A DNA stretch of 64,000 bases from Lyophyllum atratum (taxonomy: Eukaryota; Basidiomycota; Agaricomycetes; Agaricales; Lyophyllaceae). The notes below the pieces were generated by a model, which saw only the letters and a list, made by a program, of their open reading frames with translations, ran no database searches and was not told the origin of the DNA. Below, piece by piece: positions 34,825 to 46,784 of this stretch; position 1 is the first letter of the stretch, and each line of letters begins with the position of its first letter. The stretch spans positions 1,798,001 through 1,862,000 of the forward strand of contig JACGCN010000001.1 in the NCBI GenBank assembly GCA_014905825.1, written 5' to 3'. The translations under genes were made by a program, and so were the position numbers.

Positions 34825-37800
34825 AGGCCGGCCGCAAGACACTGTTTAAATCCTGTCAACAGACATGCAATTCGCATCAACTTCGCGTATCGACGCGTTT
34901 TCTATTTGAGCCTGGACGTTCGACTGTCACTCGAAGGGATCGCCGTGCCAAACTCACGACCAACGCGCTATCACTGTCAGGACTTATCGTTCTGGGGAAA
35001 ACGGTCTCGGGACCCTCGGCCATGGACTACTTCAATGGTACGCCATGTAAGGCCCTCGAGCTTAACTTCGAGATAACCTTAGCATGTAGATGCTCTTCCC
35101 TTCCTCTCTCAAACGGTGAATAGCGATCTACGTAAGGTTTGCTATCACAAACTTATCCCATTACTTCGATAGCAAACCGACTATGGAGAGGATATAAGTG
35201 GTTTGATCCTTGCCTTTGAGGAACCAGCCTCGTTAAGCTGTGGGTCGCTTCAGTGTTACTTGAGGCTCTTGCCCCTGACGTTAGTTGTGGATTGCTCTAG
35301 ATGCTTCAACGCAAAGCGCGTCAGACGGCCCACCGAATTCGACCTCTCCGTCGCTCGAAAGCATCAAGAAACGTAAACATAGCGACCCCTCGGACACCTC
35401 TAGCTCCACCATAGATGACCGGCCAGCTAAGAGGCCCAAACAGGACAACGACCCCGACCATCCATATATTATAGTAAGATGATTCCATGCCAAGGTTTTT
35501 AATGAACGCCCATACATTAACATCCTTTAGGCGGCTTCGCGTTTGGTGGAAGAGTACCCAGGCCTCCCTCATGGTGTTCTGTTCGAACTTGCCCGTCTAA
35601 TTACTGCATCGAAGCTCTCCATCGGGGACATTTCTTCCTGCCAGCTGAGCAAGCTAAAGGGGAACAATGTTCAATCCGCCCCCGAAACCATACGCGTCCT
35701 CTTTCCTGATACGGCTTCGGATGCACGCCAGGATCCTGCTTTCGTACAAGAGGCCGCTGCAACGGTATTTTCGCCGTGATAAACATTCCTCGTCTTGAAC
35801 TTACCTCGAACGCTCTAGTCACCATGGGAAGAGCTTGACAAGGAAGAGGATGCGCTTTCTCTAGATCCTTATGCAGGTCTTGGGCACGGCGAACATACAC
35901 CTGGCTGGTATGGGGGAAAAATTGAGTTTAGGGGGAGCTTGGAACATGACGGCTCATATAGGGTCAAGCTGGAGCGATGCGCTTTGGGTCCCTCCTGCCG
36001 TTTTTCCAGACGATTTGGATCGAAAAATATCTTGAGGATCAAGATCAAGAGCTCTCTTCTCCACTCCCAAGACAATGGCCTGCAGGATTTCTTTCGTAAA
36101 CCGTTCGTTCTATGGGGAAGTGTTTTCAGGTCCTTCTACGCGAAGGATGACACTGTTTTCTTGTTCCGGACAAACGAGGGGATGGTGGATGGTGAAATTG
36201 TGCCCAAACAGTTTCCCGGGTTTTCACTTTTGGAATTTCTCGATTGGCATAACCCGCCACTCCCTAATTCGAACCAGGTGTGTCTAATTAAACTATAATG
36301 TATGTCTACTCAACATCGAGAGTAGGCCATGACAAAGTGGACGGCACGTTTTGCCCTTGGTTTGTCTAACTCTGTTCCAGGGCCAATCCCCCAAAACATC
36401 CACGACATAGATGACATTTGTACGCTTTTTTCCATTTCGGAAAATGCTGTTCAAACCCAACCAACGCTCTGTACACAGTATCTGCTGAGAAATCGGACAT
36501 GACCGATGGTTGTGGAGAGTTCAGTCGGTCGATGAGTCTGGCTGTCTGCCGTCAAATGGGTCTCGAGGAATGCCCAACTGGTGTCCAATTCCGCGGGCGT
36601 GGTACCAAGGTAAACAACTGTCCCGATACTAAAGTATATGCACGCATTAAGGATTCCCAGGGGATGGTAACCGAGCGCGCCGACACAAGCCCAAGTGGAC
36701 CACTCGAGATATGGCTCCGTCCATCGCAGATAAAAATCAGATATCCAGCGGACCACCATGACCCTCTTGATCCTACCCTTCGCATTTTTGAAATTCTTCG
36801 AACCTCCCGCATGCGGTCTCCTGCACGAGTATCCTCGGAAACAATCATCAACCTCGCAGAAAACGGGGTACCTCATCCGATTTTTATACATCTACTGAGG
36901 GCTAGTGTCGCGCAGATTGTGGAGGGGCTAACGACGTGGGAGGGACCGGAAGCTATGTATACTCTCTGGACCAACGTCGAGCGAGCTGGTGCTGTCGTAA
37001 CATCTCGCAGAGCACGGGAGGCTGGAGGGGAGGCGCGGGCCAGGGGTTTCAGTGAACGTTCGAACGATGAGGATGAGGATGAGGATGAGGATGGTATTGA
37101 ATTTGACAAGGCTCTCGGGGAACGCTCTAGCGCTTGGTGGGCTGACCAGACATCCGGCCAACCCTCCTCACTTGAAGAAACTGTCATGGTCCTCCTCGAC
37201 GCTGGATTCACCCCCAACAACTCAGCCATACTGCGGGAGAAGCTAAAGCAAGTGGTGAAGACGAGGATCAAGGATCGCGTCAAAAACTTTCGCTACGAAT
37301 TGCTTCACAGTGCCATTGCCTTTGTGGTCCCTGGTGCATCTCTCTGAATTCACTGTCGTCTTCTATTCCATATTGACAACAAACTTTCAGATCCTTATGG
37401 AGTTCTCGGCCCCGATGAGATTCAGGTCAAAAGTTCACGTCGAAATTTGATGGATCTCGACGGCCTCCCCACCGATACAATTCTTGGAGATGTTCTGGTA
37501 AAAATCAAATCAACGACTTTACGCCAAATTTCTGGCTTATCTGATTGTCTTTTCAGCTGACCCGAAACCCTTGCAAAGTGCCCACGGATGTTCGGAAGGT
37601 AGGCTCTTTCTACAACAGACTCCTGCCCTCGCCTGATGGTTTCCAGGTTCGAGCGGTAGAAGATCCCCTGCTCCGGAACTATACGGATGTTATAGTCTGC
37701 TCTGTTCAAGGCCAACGTCGATTACTCGATTATCTAGCAGGAGGTCAGTCTTCGTTTCCTCCTTTACTTCTGGGTGCTCATGTACTTTGGCAAGGTGACT

Positions 37801-38917
37801 ACGATGGAGACACTGCCACAGTCATCTGGGCACCGGAGTTCGTCACGCCCTTCAAGAACGCAGACGAAAAATATTCAAAGGAGCCAGATGGCTTAGACTC
37901 GTGCTTCACATCGGCTGGGAATGAGAAGGTCGTGGATTTTGTGGAACGTACACGTTCATTATCCCTGTTGGATCAAACCCGCGAAGCGCAGAAATATCTG
38001 CTAGGCGCTCTGCGAGATTCATCTTTGGTTGGCGCATACTCGACGATGCACGACAACGCCATCTATTCTCTTGGATATGGAAACCCGCGCACAGTCAAAT
38101 TGGCTTACAAGTGAGTCTCCTTCATGCCATACCTCCATTCGACCTGTCTGAACCAACTGCACACAGGTTCTGCAAGGTGCTCGACGGCTCCAAGACCGGG
38201 CTGAGGATCAAGCCTGCCACCTTGAAGGCCGATACGAAAGACTACAAAAAAACTCGCGGCCCAGAATGGAAGGAATGGAAAGCTAAGGCCGAACGGAAGC
38301 CTAAAGAGCGGGCGAGCAATGAGCCATTCACTAAGCGGGGCAAAAACAGCGAGTATATCACAGGCCCATTCATCATGGACGATTTGCGCCGCTATGCTAA
38401 AAAGGAAAGCGACAAGATTCTGGCGAACATGGAGGAAGTTTTCCAGGCTTTGGACGTTGTCCGCGATCACCATCTCACGCAGCCATGGGATGACGCAGAC
38501 AAAATGGCGAATCGAGGTACTCCGGAGCTCCAAGCTGCAAAACGAAGGGACCTAGACAGGATCAAATATCATGTCGAGGACATGTTTCGGGAGCATAGGT
38601 CACAAATACAGAAAAACTTCACTGGTAAACAAATCGAAACACGTCAAGATATCCTGCGGAACCTTTCCAAGCGCTTCGTTGCCTCTCCTACCCTGGACCA
38701 TATGGAGACCTTCACAGACGCAGCCTCAATTTCACGTCTTCGCGCCTCCTACGCGTACCTGTATGATTTCAGGCAAAAGGCAAAGGGGCCGGGTTTCAGC
38801 CGCTTCCCGTGGGATATGGCTCTCCGAGATCTCTGCCACATCAAAGCCAGCGCCCTCGGTCCGTCTAAAACAGTCACTATAGGATTCTACGAGCGCTTCC
38901 GACTATCCCGCCGTTGA
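34825..38917 (+). CDS. RNA-dependent RNA polymerase (QDE-1/Rdp1 family); 5' end unresolved
   Basis: The RdRP family signature is complete in the 3' two thirds. EYPGLPHGVLFELARLI follows the intron ending near 35531, then GGKIEFRGSLEHDGSYRVKLE. CGEFSRSMSLAVCRQMGL and GRGTKVNNCPDTKVY follow, with LLTRNPCKVPTDVRKV after splicing and LLLGAHVLWQGDYDGDTATVIW. The D-x-D-G-D catalytic triad of the double-psi beta-barrel is at 37794-37811. A GAT/GAG repeat encodes an acidic insert (DEDEDEDEDG) near 37070. The C-terminus ends YERFRLSRR. These enzymes make double-stranded RNA for quelling/RNAi. The N-terminal third (INFAYRRVFYLSLDVRLSLE onward) is recognisably coding, but I could not join all exons without meeting TGA at 34822 or 35217. 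Confidence 0.85.
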
Positions 38918-39548
38918 ACTCTCCCCCCCCCCCATGTACTCCCCTCCCACTATCAAAAACCACATGAGTGTACCTACCGATGCATTCTTCACCATACCAC
39001 TCGACATGAATACCCTCCAAGTCTCTTCTGCTAGGGACACACATCTCCGCGTCTCATCAGCTCGTATTGTATATATTGTACATTATATCTTGCCTCTTCC
39101 ATTACTTCAAAATCAGTCTGTCCATAGGTTTCATACGATGTCTTGCAGTATTGTAGTTTCCATGTACCATCGAACATCCACCGCCCTTCCTCAATCTTGT
39201 ACAAATGTAATTCACCCTTGAAGATATACTGGGTATCGTACGGCTTGAGACGTGTCGATAGGTTGCGTGTCGTCTCGGCAGATGCTTGCAATGCGAAGGT
39301 GGCATGTTTCGAAGGTGTTAGACGTTGGCAAGCACATGAGGTCTGAGATCTGAAGACCAGCGCTTGTGCAACGATGGCGCTGTTGGCTGGAAATTGCCTC
39401 TACCGCGTACGACTTGTATTTGTGGCTGTTTGCCACCCCTCGATCATGTGATCTAATTAACGCGTTCAGCACAGCCCCTAATAGTAACAGTGACATCTTG
39501 AACTTGAACGAGTCACCGCCTCAGGTTCTTATCTCTCCCCTGTGCACT
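38918..39548. other. Intergenic, about 630 bp, with poly-C run
   Basis: 3' flank of the RdRP gene and upstream region of XPA. A run of Cs lies just after the RdRP stop (about 38922-38933). Nothing coding is supported. Confidence 0.5.
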
Positions 39549-40715
39549 ATGATGGCGGATATGCCTAGGCCTTCTACTCCCCCTCCCCGAGAAGTTCTTT
39601 CGACGTCCTTACAGCTAACGCCAGAGCAACTCAAACGGATCGAACTCAACCGTCTGAAAGGTCCATAAAACAGCCCTGAATCTCCTTTCCGTTTGGCTAA
39701 TGTTGCCCCAGCGAAGGCCAACCAACGCGAAAAAGAACAGGAAGCTTCGGCGTCTACAATAGCTAACGCGAATAACAAACGCCCTATAGGAGTGACCCCA
39801 GCCGTCTCCCATTCTCCAACCGCTCCAAGTGGGTCCAAACCACTCAGACGCGATTCTCGGCTAGGGAAATACTTCGAATATGACCTTTCGAAGATGGTCA
39901 ACTCCAAGGGTGGCTTCCTGCTGGAAGATGGCAATGAAATTGACGAGGAGGTTCGGCGGAAGGAGCAGGAAAGAGAAAGACAGCGTGCTCGTCAGAATTT
40001 GGATCCTCGTTCGTCTCTTTTGAATTATCTCATCATGCACTGGAAAATAACATTCGTTTTGCAAAGCTATGCATCTGGATCCAGCGTTAAATCCCAAATG
40101 TAAAGAGTGTCAATCTATGGACCTCGACCAAACGTTCAAGAAAGTATTTGGCTGTTTGGTGTGCAAAAAGTGTCAGAACGAGAAACCAGAAAAATACAGC
40201 CTGCTGACGAAGACTGAATGCAAGGAGGTACGAGCCCTATACGACGTCAAACCGCTGACATACCAACAACATCGCAGGACTACCTACTTACAGATCGTGT
40301 GTATTTTCCTGCGTTGGAAGGTTTAGAGCTATTGCTCATATCGTTTGCAGCTGAACTGCGCGACGAAGAACTTCTACCTCATCTTCTCAAGGCCAATCCC
40401 CATGCTGCCACATATGCGAATATGATGCTCTACGTGCGATATCAGGTTGAGGACTTTGCATGGAAGAAATGGGGATCTCCTGAGGCGCTGGATGCAGAAT
40501 ACGAGCGTCGAACGAACGAGAAGAAGAAGAAGAAAAATAAGAAGTTCGAGCAAGGATTGAAGGACCTCCGAAAGCGGACCAAGGAAGGCGTTTGGCAGAG
40601 AAGAAGGGACGAGGAGCACAAGCATGTATTTGGTGCATTAGAGAAAGGACCAGACGGAATGGGCCAGCAGGTCTGCCATACTTGTGGATTCACTATCGAC
40701 GTCGAGGTCATGTAG
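39549..40715 (+). CDS. RAD14: DNA-damage recognition protein XPA/Rad14
   Basis: Five exons (39549-39660, 39712-40008, 40067-40227, 40278-40296, 40351-40715) join to 318 codons. N-terminal [20 protein letters not shown] is the usual basic leader. The four-Cys zinc finger is [13 protein letters not shown] followed by FGCLVCKKC. The XPA C-terminal fold follows: [61 protein letters not shown] and a basic KKKKKNKK stretch. The protein ends with C-x2-C-like [15 protein letters not shown]/Rad14 verifies lesions and scaffolds TFIIH, RPA and ERCC1 in nucleotide excision repair. The 19-nt exon 4 is unusually small but keeps the conserved TDPEL in frame. Confidence 0.94.
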
Positions 40716-40943
40716 TTTCGTTTTTAGACTAGTCATTGTACACTAATAATACTCCGGTAATACGGCAAGCTTTGCCGGTGATCAACACGTAATTTCATCT
40801 ATGACATAGTAATTGACCTTAGCGACTCGCAAGGATTTCCCGGTTGTCCATAAATACTAACGATATCACAGGCTCAGTGATTTTACGACCACATAAAACG
40901 GACGAGAGGCGTGGTCATATCGAGCTTACCTCCTACCGCATTT

Positions 40944-42428
40944 ATGGGCGACTCGAATCAAGCGGAACATGAACAAATATCCACTTCGTTGGAAGTCGAG
41001 CAACTAGATGACAACCTCTTCCGGTCCAAGTCCCTTTGGCTTCCTGCTCATGCTCGGGGTGTCTTTGGAGGGTGAGTCTTTCACTAAGAAGACGACTCCA
41101 TCAGGTACAAACCTCTTGTTCCAGGCAGGTCATAAGCCAAGCGTTGGTTTCCGCGACTAATTGCGTCGACCCCGCTTTTGGGCTACATGTTAGTAAAGAT
41201 TGGAACCGGCAAACACTATACACTGACAAGTCCATTCCAGTCACTCCATGTATGTCTTAGACATCATAAGGCTCCTCAGGCCCAGCTTAACGGGCATTTC
41301 AGTGCTATTTCCTTCTCAGCGCCTCACCTTCTACCCCGATCATATACCACGTCGACCGTGTTCGTCAAGGACGTTCATACGCGACACTGGCGGTTAGGGC
41401 TGTACAGAGTGGACGTACCGTCTTTGTCTTGATGTGTTCCTTTCAAAAGCCGGAACCGTGGCAGCCTTTCCACCAGTGGCCAATGCCGAACGTCCCTAGC
41501 CCTGATGAGTGCGAGCTCGAGGAAATGCGGTTCATCAAAGCCATCGAATCACCCACAACTTCTCCTGGGATGAAGCGATATTATCAGGACGCGCTGACCG
41601 TGAGTGTATTGAGATTTATTGCAGCAGTCACTCATTGCTAGGTGAAGGAACGCACTCGGAGTCCCATTGCTATAAAACGTGCCAAGGGAATCGACAGCCC
41701 CGCGGATGGGACAGTGTCCTATATGTATTGGATGCAAACGCGAAATTCACCCAAGTACGAAGCGCCCTTCCAAAAAGTGAGTTCACTTCCTATAATTTGG
41801 TAGTGTGCACTCTGATAACACATTGTTTAGTGTATTCTCAGCTACATATCGGACCTGAACTTGTACGTCGGGGACGCGCTCCCTGTCCTACCTGGATCTA
41901 ACTTTGCGATAGTATATCGAGTGCGTCCAAAATCATGGGCCTCAAGAGATTTGGAAAAGGCCCTGACACCGTGAGCATGACTGTACGTACACCGTCATCT
42001 TCCAGGTATCGATGTCATTACTCATTGGTGTATCATCAGTCAACCCTTGACCATACGATCTACTTCTACGAGTGAGTGATTCGTAGTTCACGTGTCGCCG
42101 GGATGCTGATAGTGATTTCCTAGCGACGACTTTGACTGTGGCGACTGGTTGCTACATGTGGTGCGTCGTCATCATTTGTGGTTGCTACACGTTCTAACTA
42201 GCGACTGTAACTAGATTGTTTCCCCTAGAACAGGATCTGGTCGTGGAGTGGTACATGGAAGGGTGCGTGATTTTTTTTGCTACATTTGGGTTTTACTCAT
42301 TCTCCGGACCGCCGAACGACCAGATGTATACTCGCGACGGAACCTTGGTAGCGGTTACTTCTCAGGAAGGAGTGGTCCGGGCAAATGTCCGGGGACCTGC
42401 TGAACCCACAGTACATGCCAAACTCTGA
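40944..42428 (+). CDS. TES1: Peroxisomal acyl-CoA thioesterase II (TesB/Tes1/ACOT8 type)
   Basis: Start ATG at 40944 (MGDSNQAEHEQISTSLEVEQ). Spliced exons give LWLPAHARGVFGGQVISQAL, the N-terminal hot-dog domain. CYFLLSASPSTPIIYHVDRV and RSYATLAVRAVQSGRTVFVL follow, with a Pro-rich linker (PEPWQPFHQWPMPNVPSPDE). The second hot-dog carries SYMYWMQ, DFDCGDWLLHV and SPRTGSGRGVVHGR. The end is YTRDGTLVAVTSQEGVVRA with terminal residues AKL, a canonical type 1 peroxisomal targeting signal. The enzyme hydrolyses acyl-CoA to free acid and CoA during peroxisomal beta-oxidation. The gene has about nine short introns, several under 60 nt. Confidence 0.93.
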
Positions 42429-42912
42429 TTAACTTCTGGGGATGGAATGGGGTCATAGATATTTAGAACTCAATCTTAATTACGATATAGAGATAATATT
42501 GCTGTGGACACAATGAACGGTGGCTGATATCCCGCTTTAAGTATTTTACTGGGGTCGCGCACCAGCAATTGGGGATAATATACAAGAGGAAGACAAAAAC
42601 TCGAGCCTGCAGGAATGAAGCCTGAAGGCCTGATGACGACTGTCTCATCAGTCATAACCGTGACTCAAGACAGACACGACTGAGCGGGAATGCTGTTGAT
42701 TTTCTCGGTCCCTATTATGTGAAAACCGAGCCAGGGATGTATCGTAAGTCATTCCGAGTCGAAAACTACTTTTTGATATCGCTGGGAGATACAGAAGTGT
42801 GATAAGCGGATGACCCTGCTGATGAAATCCGGGTGGACGGAAACTGAGCTAGATGGGATGCCGGGCGGATGTGGGACGAGATGTATATGATAGATAAGAC
42901 AGGTAGAGCAAC
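42429..42912. other. Intergenic, 484 bp, between convergent TES1 and RPS27
   Basis: The two flanking genes converge here, so it holds both 3' flanks. No coding motif was seen. Confidence 0.6.
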
Positions 42913-43346
42913 CTAGTTCTTTCTACGGAATGAGGAGCCTGAAAATTGCACAAGAATTAGAGGTCCGTGCGTCATTACCGATGGAAAAAAAAGACGTACC
43001 CTCCGTCAACCTCGCCTTTCCACCTGTAGGTTGGCACAGGACGCTAGAGCACGACCCACAGAGAACAACGGTTTGTGCGTGTGAGAACACAGTCGAGATG
43101 GCGAAGCATCCTAGGGGGAGAAAATAAGCACTGGTTTGTGCCAGAAGAGATAAGATGACAGCGTACCTGAGCATTTAACGTCCATGAAGTAAGAATTCGG
43201 CGACTGCACAAGTCGCTTGAGCTTGTGCTGCCTCCTCTCGGTCTCGGGGGAAGGGTTAAGAAGATCGACGGCGAGGACCTGTAGAAGTCAGACGAGTATT
43301 ATGAGCAGCGATTCGTGGTATGGGGCGCAGAAACGGAACACACCAT
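42913..43346 (-). CDS. RPS27: 40S ribosomal protein eS27
   Basis: A small four-exon gene. The start codon at 43344-43346 is immediately followed by a donor, so exon 1 coding consists only of ATG. Exon 2 gives [20 protein letters not shown] and [17 protein letters not shown]. After a second intron come [22 protein letters not shown] and [16 protein letters not shown], and the last exon encodes SSFRRKN-type sequence ending at TAG 42913-42915. The C4 zinc finger is C-x2-C..C-x2-C. Total length is about 82 residues, as expected for eS27. It sits on the head side of the small subunit. A first intron right after ATG is common for fungal ribosomal protein genes. Confidence 0.94.
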
Positions 43347-44515
43347 GGTGGCTTTTGATGCTGTAGAGGTTGAGAGCGATTACCGGTTTTTTGGTCGCGA
43401 TGCGATGGGGCCAACTTGTGTGGATGAGATGAAAAACAAGGTTCAGCCTGCGCTCGGCGGGGTTTAAATGTTACATGCCCGCTTCGGCACCGTCTTGACT
43501 CGGACCGAAATTTTACTTCAAATTTTACTCCAGGTTATGTCACGTACATAACTGACTCCACGCTGACTCCCTGTTTATCTACCAATTGCAACATGTACGC
43601 AGTATAATTTTCCTACTCACAAAAGGACGCGTGAGGCTGATTCTATTCGCTCGGGAATGGATCGGGAGAGAATGTTCCTGTCTTACAGACAACTTACAGA
43701 AGCTAGGCTTCAATTGTGTGTGGCTAGTTACAAAGTCATGATCGAGCGCATGCAGAGCGAACGAATAGGAATTACAGCGGGAGACTTGGTTATTGTTTTC
43801 TAGGACAGGCGTCGGGTTCTGCGGGCGCAAGGTGGGCCGCGCGCATCAGACCTGAAGGAAGCTCTGATTAACAAGGTCTTTGTCCACGTAAAGACAAAGT
43901 TCAGCGCCAGGTCGCGACAGATGTGGGAGGGAGACGGAAATAAGCTGACGTTGGGATGCCAAAGGCTATTGTTCAAAGGGAGTACAAGGTCGCTGGAAGG
44001 AGAAGGAGGAGAAGGAACGACGAGGGACGCGGTGATTGCCGCGCTCACGTGCGCAATTGTCCTTTGTTCCTCGACCGAATTTCTTTTGTCCTCGCAGCGT
44101 GGCGGACGGAAGAATGGGCTTTCATAATGCACATCAGTTCATTATCGCATCTAACGCCGTTCCTATAAAGAACCTGGAAAACTGACCTTTGCATCCTCAC
44201 CGGACTCGGCCCACTCTCTCCAGTCCCCACTAATTCAGAACCAGGGATACATACCCCTGCTCCAGGTCGCTCATTCTTTCCACCTTTAGGTTTGCCTTCC
44301 TCGGTTGTTCATCTCCTCGGTAAAAGCTGATTAATGTCCCCAGATCCATATTCCTGCTGCACGTTTGACGGCCTCTTTCTTACTCTCTACACTCAGCTCT
44401 CCGTCGTCTTCAGCGAGTCTCTTAGCCGCATCACGTTTCGCAGGTCGATCCATTCTTCGCTCTTAACACTCACTCAGTATATCTTCTTACGTCGTCCACA
44501 ACGTCTTCACCTACA
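43347..44515. promoter_or_regulatory. Divergent upstream region of RPS27 and the BTG-domain gene
   Basis: About 1.17 kb without a supported gene. The part next to the BTG-domain gene (about 44330-44510) is pyrimidine-rich and is probably its 5' leader. No repeat or RNA gene was recognised. Longer open frames on either strand begin with non-ATG codons and show no motif. Confidence 0.5.
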
Positions 44516-45466
44516 ATGTCCGCTACCACTTCCACCTCTGCCAACCTTGCCCTCACTGTTGCACACGCCATCTCCTACCTCACTCGCCCCTTGATCGCTT
44601 CCCATTCGGCAACTGCGATCATCAAGCTGCAACTTATCCTTGAGGCAAACTTGACAGCCCTTTACGCCCCCACCTGGGTTGTAAAAGAGCCCCTCCGTGG
44701 TTCCGGCCGCCGCTGCCTCACCTTCTCCCCTGACTGCCTCCCACCACGACCTATTTACGCTGCATGCATCTCAGCTGGTGTTCAGTGGTTTGAATGGATT
44801 TCTGCCCTTGGCAATAAGGAGTTCGACCTCTTCGTTGACCCTGGATGTGTCTCTGTCCGCTTCGGCCGTAAGAACACGCCCAACGGAAGGTTTATCACAG
44901 TCTGGGTTGATGAAGTTGCTTCACCTGCTGCTGAGAAGCCTCTCTTTGAGGCTTTCCAGGTGCCGAAGTCGCAGTCCAAGACCCTGGCACAGCAGCTCCT
45001 TGAGGATGACCACGAGGATGACGACCAGCTTTTCTCCATGATCGCCCACGAGATCAACGCCCCTACCTGGACGACCCCCATTCACGCTCAGTTCCCTGCT
45101 CCTATCCGGTCACTCTCCCCTCTCTCCGCCATTTCTGCACACTCACGATCCAGCTCCCGCTCGTCCAACTCGAGCTCGACCTTCTCGTCGTCAGCAGGCT
45201 CCTCCACAACATCCCTATCCACGTCTTCCTGCGCTTCTGCTTCGGACTCCGCGAAGCCCAAGCAATCCCGCCGCGAGAGGGCGAGGCAAGCTCGTGTCTT
45301 CATTGACACTAGCAAGACCGAGGTGACACCCTATGACGGTGGCAAGACCACCGTTCTGACGGGTGGCGTCATGCTTGGCGGCGCCCGTGCTGCTCCCAAG
45401 CCCACTATTAAGGTGGTTAGACCTGCGAGTGGAGCCGCCGCTAGCTGGCGCTCGACTTCCGCTTAA
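44516..45466 (+). CDS. BTG/Tob (anti-proliferative) domain protein
   Basis: An intronless frame of 316 codons starting ATGTCC at 44516. Residues 1-130 match the BTG/Tob fold: an N-terminal helical pair, then WVVKEPLRGSGRRCLTFSPD (box A: basic-GSG-x-RC), YAACISAGVQWFEWIS, LFVDPGCVSVRFGR and GRFITVWVDE (box B). A low-complexity Ser-rich tract (about 195-245) and a basic Gly/Ala-rich tail follow, ending SWRSTSA. In animals BTG/Tob proteins bind the Caf1 deadenylase of CCR4-NOT and promote mRNA decay. Fungal copies are known by domain only, so the function is inferred. The lack of introns in an intron-rich region and the C-ending codon bias suggest high expression. Confidence 0.82.
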   Translation: MSATTSTSANLALTVAHAISYLTRPLIASHSATAIIKLQLILEANLTALYAPTWVVKEPLRGSGRRCLTFSPDCLPPRPIYAACISAGVQWFEWISALGNKEFDLFVDPGCVSVRFGRKNTPNGRFITVWVDEVASPAAEKPLFEAFQVPKSQSKTLAQQLLEDDHEDDDQLFSMIAHEINAPTWTTPIHAQFPAPIRSLSPLSAISAHSRSSSRSSNSSSTFSSSAGSSTTSLSTSSCASASDSAKPKQSRRERARQARVFIDTSKTEVTPYDGGKTTVLTGGVMLGGARAAPKPTIKVVRPASGAAASWRSTSA

Positions 45467-46784
45467 ACCCTTTATGCGATACTGGATATCCTGCAACGCT
45501 TTTGACACGAAGAACTCCGACGTGGCTTCCATTCTTATTCTCTTCGACGCATATTCATGAAAACTAAACACGCTTCTACGAACGCATGGACCCTGCTCAT
45601 ATCTTATATTATCACCTGCATTGCATTATATTTCTAACTCACGTATCGTTCACCAACCCCATCCCCAGATCCGAACTGTAGCATTTCCCCCCTCCTTGCC
45701 GACCTGCATCTTTGCATCTTGTTCCTCGACGAACTTTATGGCTACTTTAAGGCTCGCTTTAATCATTGTAATGTTATTCCTCGGCGTTTACGCCCTTCCA
45801 CCCTTGTCGATTACCTGGTGTGCATCTGTATCTTGCTGTCGACCGTTGCCATATCTGGCCTGGTATATAACAATCTGACCTTCTTGGAGATCTCAAGTGG
45901 AATGTGAAGGCATATGCCTACTTCATCAGTGCAAGCAGTTTCTGTATTTCGCGTTGTATGCAGGTTGCACTCTGTTTCTTGAACGAATAAATTAATTAGT
46001 ATGTACAGTCTTTGTACCGCAAGTGATCCCTCACCTATGCCTTCAATATTCTTTTGTTGACTCGATATTCACGAGCAGACTGGAGGCCTGTCCGACTCAA
46101 GTGTTTGGTTTTACATAAATGACATCCGGAATAAGGTTGATGAAATGACGGCATTTCATTAATCTGCTCCTTGTGTTTGTGGCAAGGTGTGGCGCGCAAA
46201 GGAACATATCTACAAATTACCTGCGCAAGCCAAAACAACTCCTTCGTATGGAGCCTTGGAGTAGGGAGAAGCCTGGAGAGTTATGCACTGTGAATGGCGA
46301 CTCCGTTGTCAATTTGTATGTATGATACGCGCCAGTGCCGGGTGCCTCTGAGTCATGGAATTATTAGCCCACAATGATTGGTAGGCTACCGAGGTGGTGA
46401 GACGGAGAAAGCGAGTGGCGTAGCTGAAGAAACTCATGAATGACTTAAACTATATCTTGAAGTCACTAGTCGCGGGTGGCGACTTAGGAACGCGCGTTGT
46501 TGCCTTCGGCCGTAATAGGCTTCAAAGTACACATAAAAGACCCCAATGTGTAGCTCCATAATGACTATCCCGGCCTACAGCAGATCCTAAGCACCACATC
46601 TGCGTCTCCGAGCAGCGAAAAATGCAAGCTATGACAGGTTAACGGAAGGATTTGGGACTCCGCGAAACTTGGAAACTAGACGTCATGGAGCTGGTAGTAG
46701 GCCCCGCATTACCCTGTGTCTCGAATATAAAAGAGGTTCGAATGGACTTGCGACCTCTTAAGACCCCCATCCCCACCTTTCGGT
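45467..46784. other. Gene-poor stretch, 1.3 kb
   Basis: 3' flank of the BTG-domain gene followed by sequence with no supported gene. A 46-codon ATG frame at 45738-45878 begins with a hydrophobic stretch (LALIIVMLFLGVY) but is too short and isolated to call. Confidence 0.5.

Noticed and set aside
37060..37095. GATGAG tandem repeat as a microsatellite element
   Set aside because: It is within RdRP coding sequence and simply encodes an acidic insert.
43800..44132. 110-codon minus-strand frame in the RPS27/BTG intergenic region
   Set aside because: It starts with GTG and has no motif. The region is better explained as divergent promoters and leaders.
45738..45878. 46-codon frame with a signal-peptide-like start
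   Set aside because: Too short, in the 3' flank of the BTG-domain gene, with no splice extension or conservation evidence.
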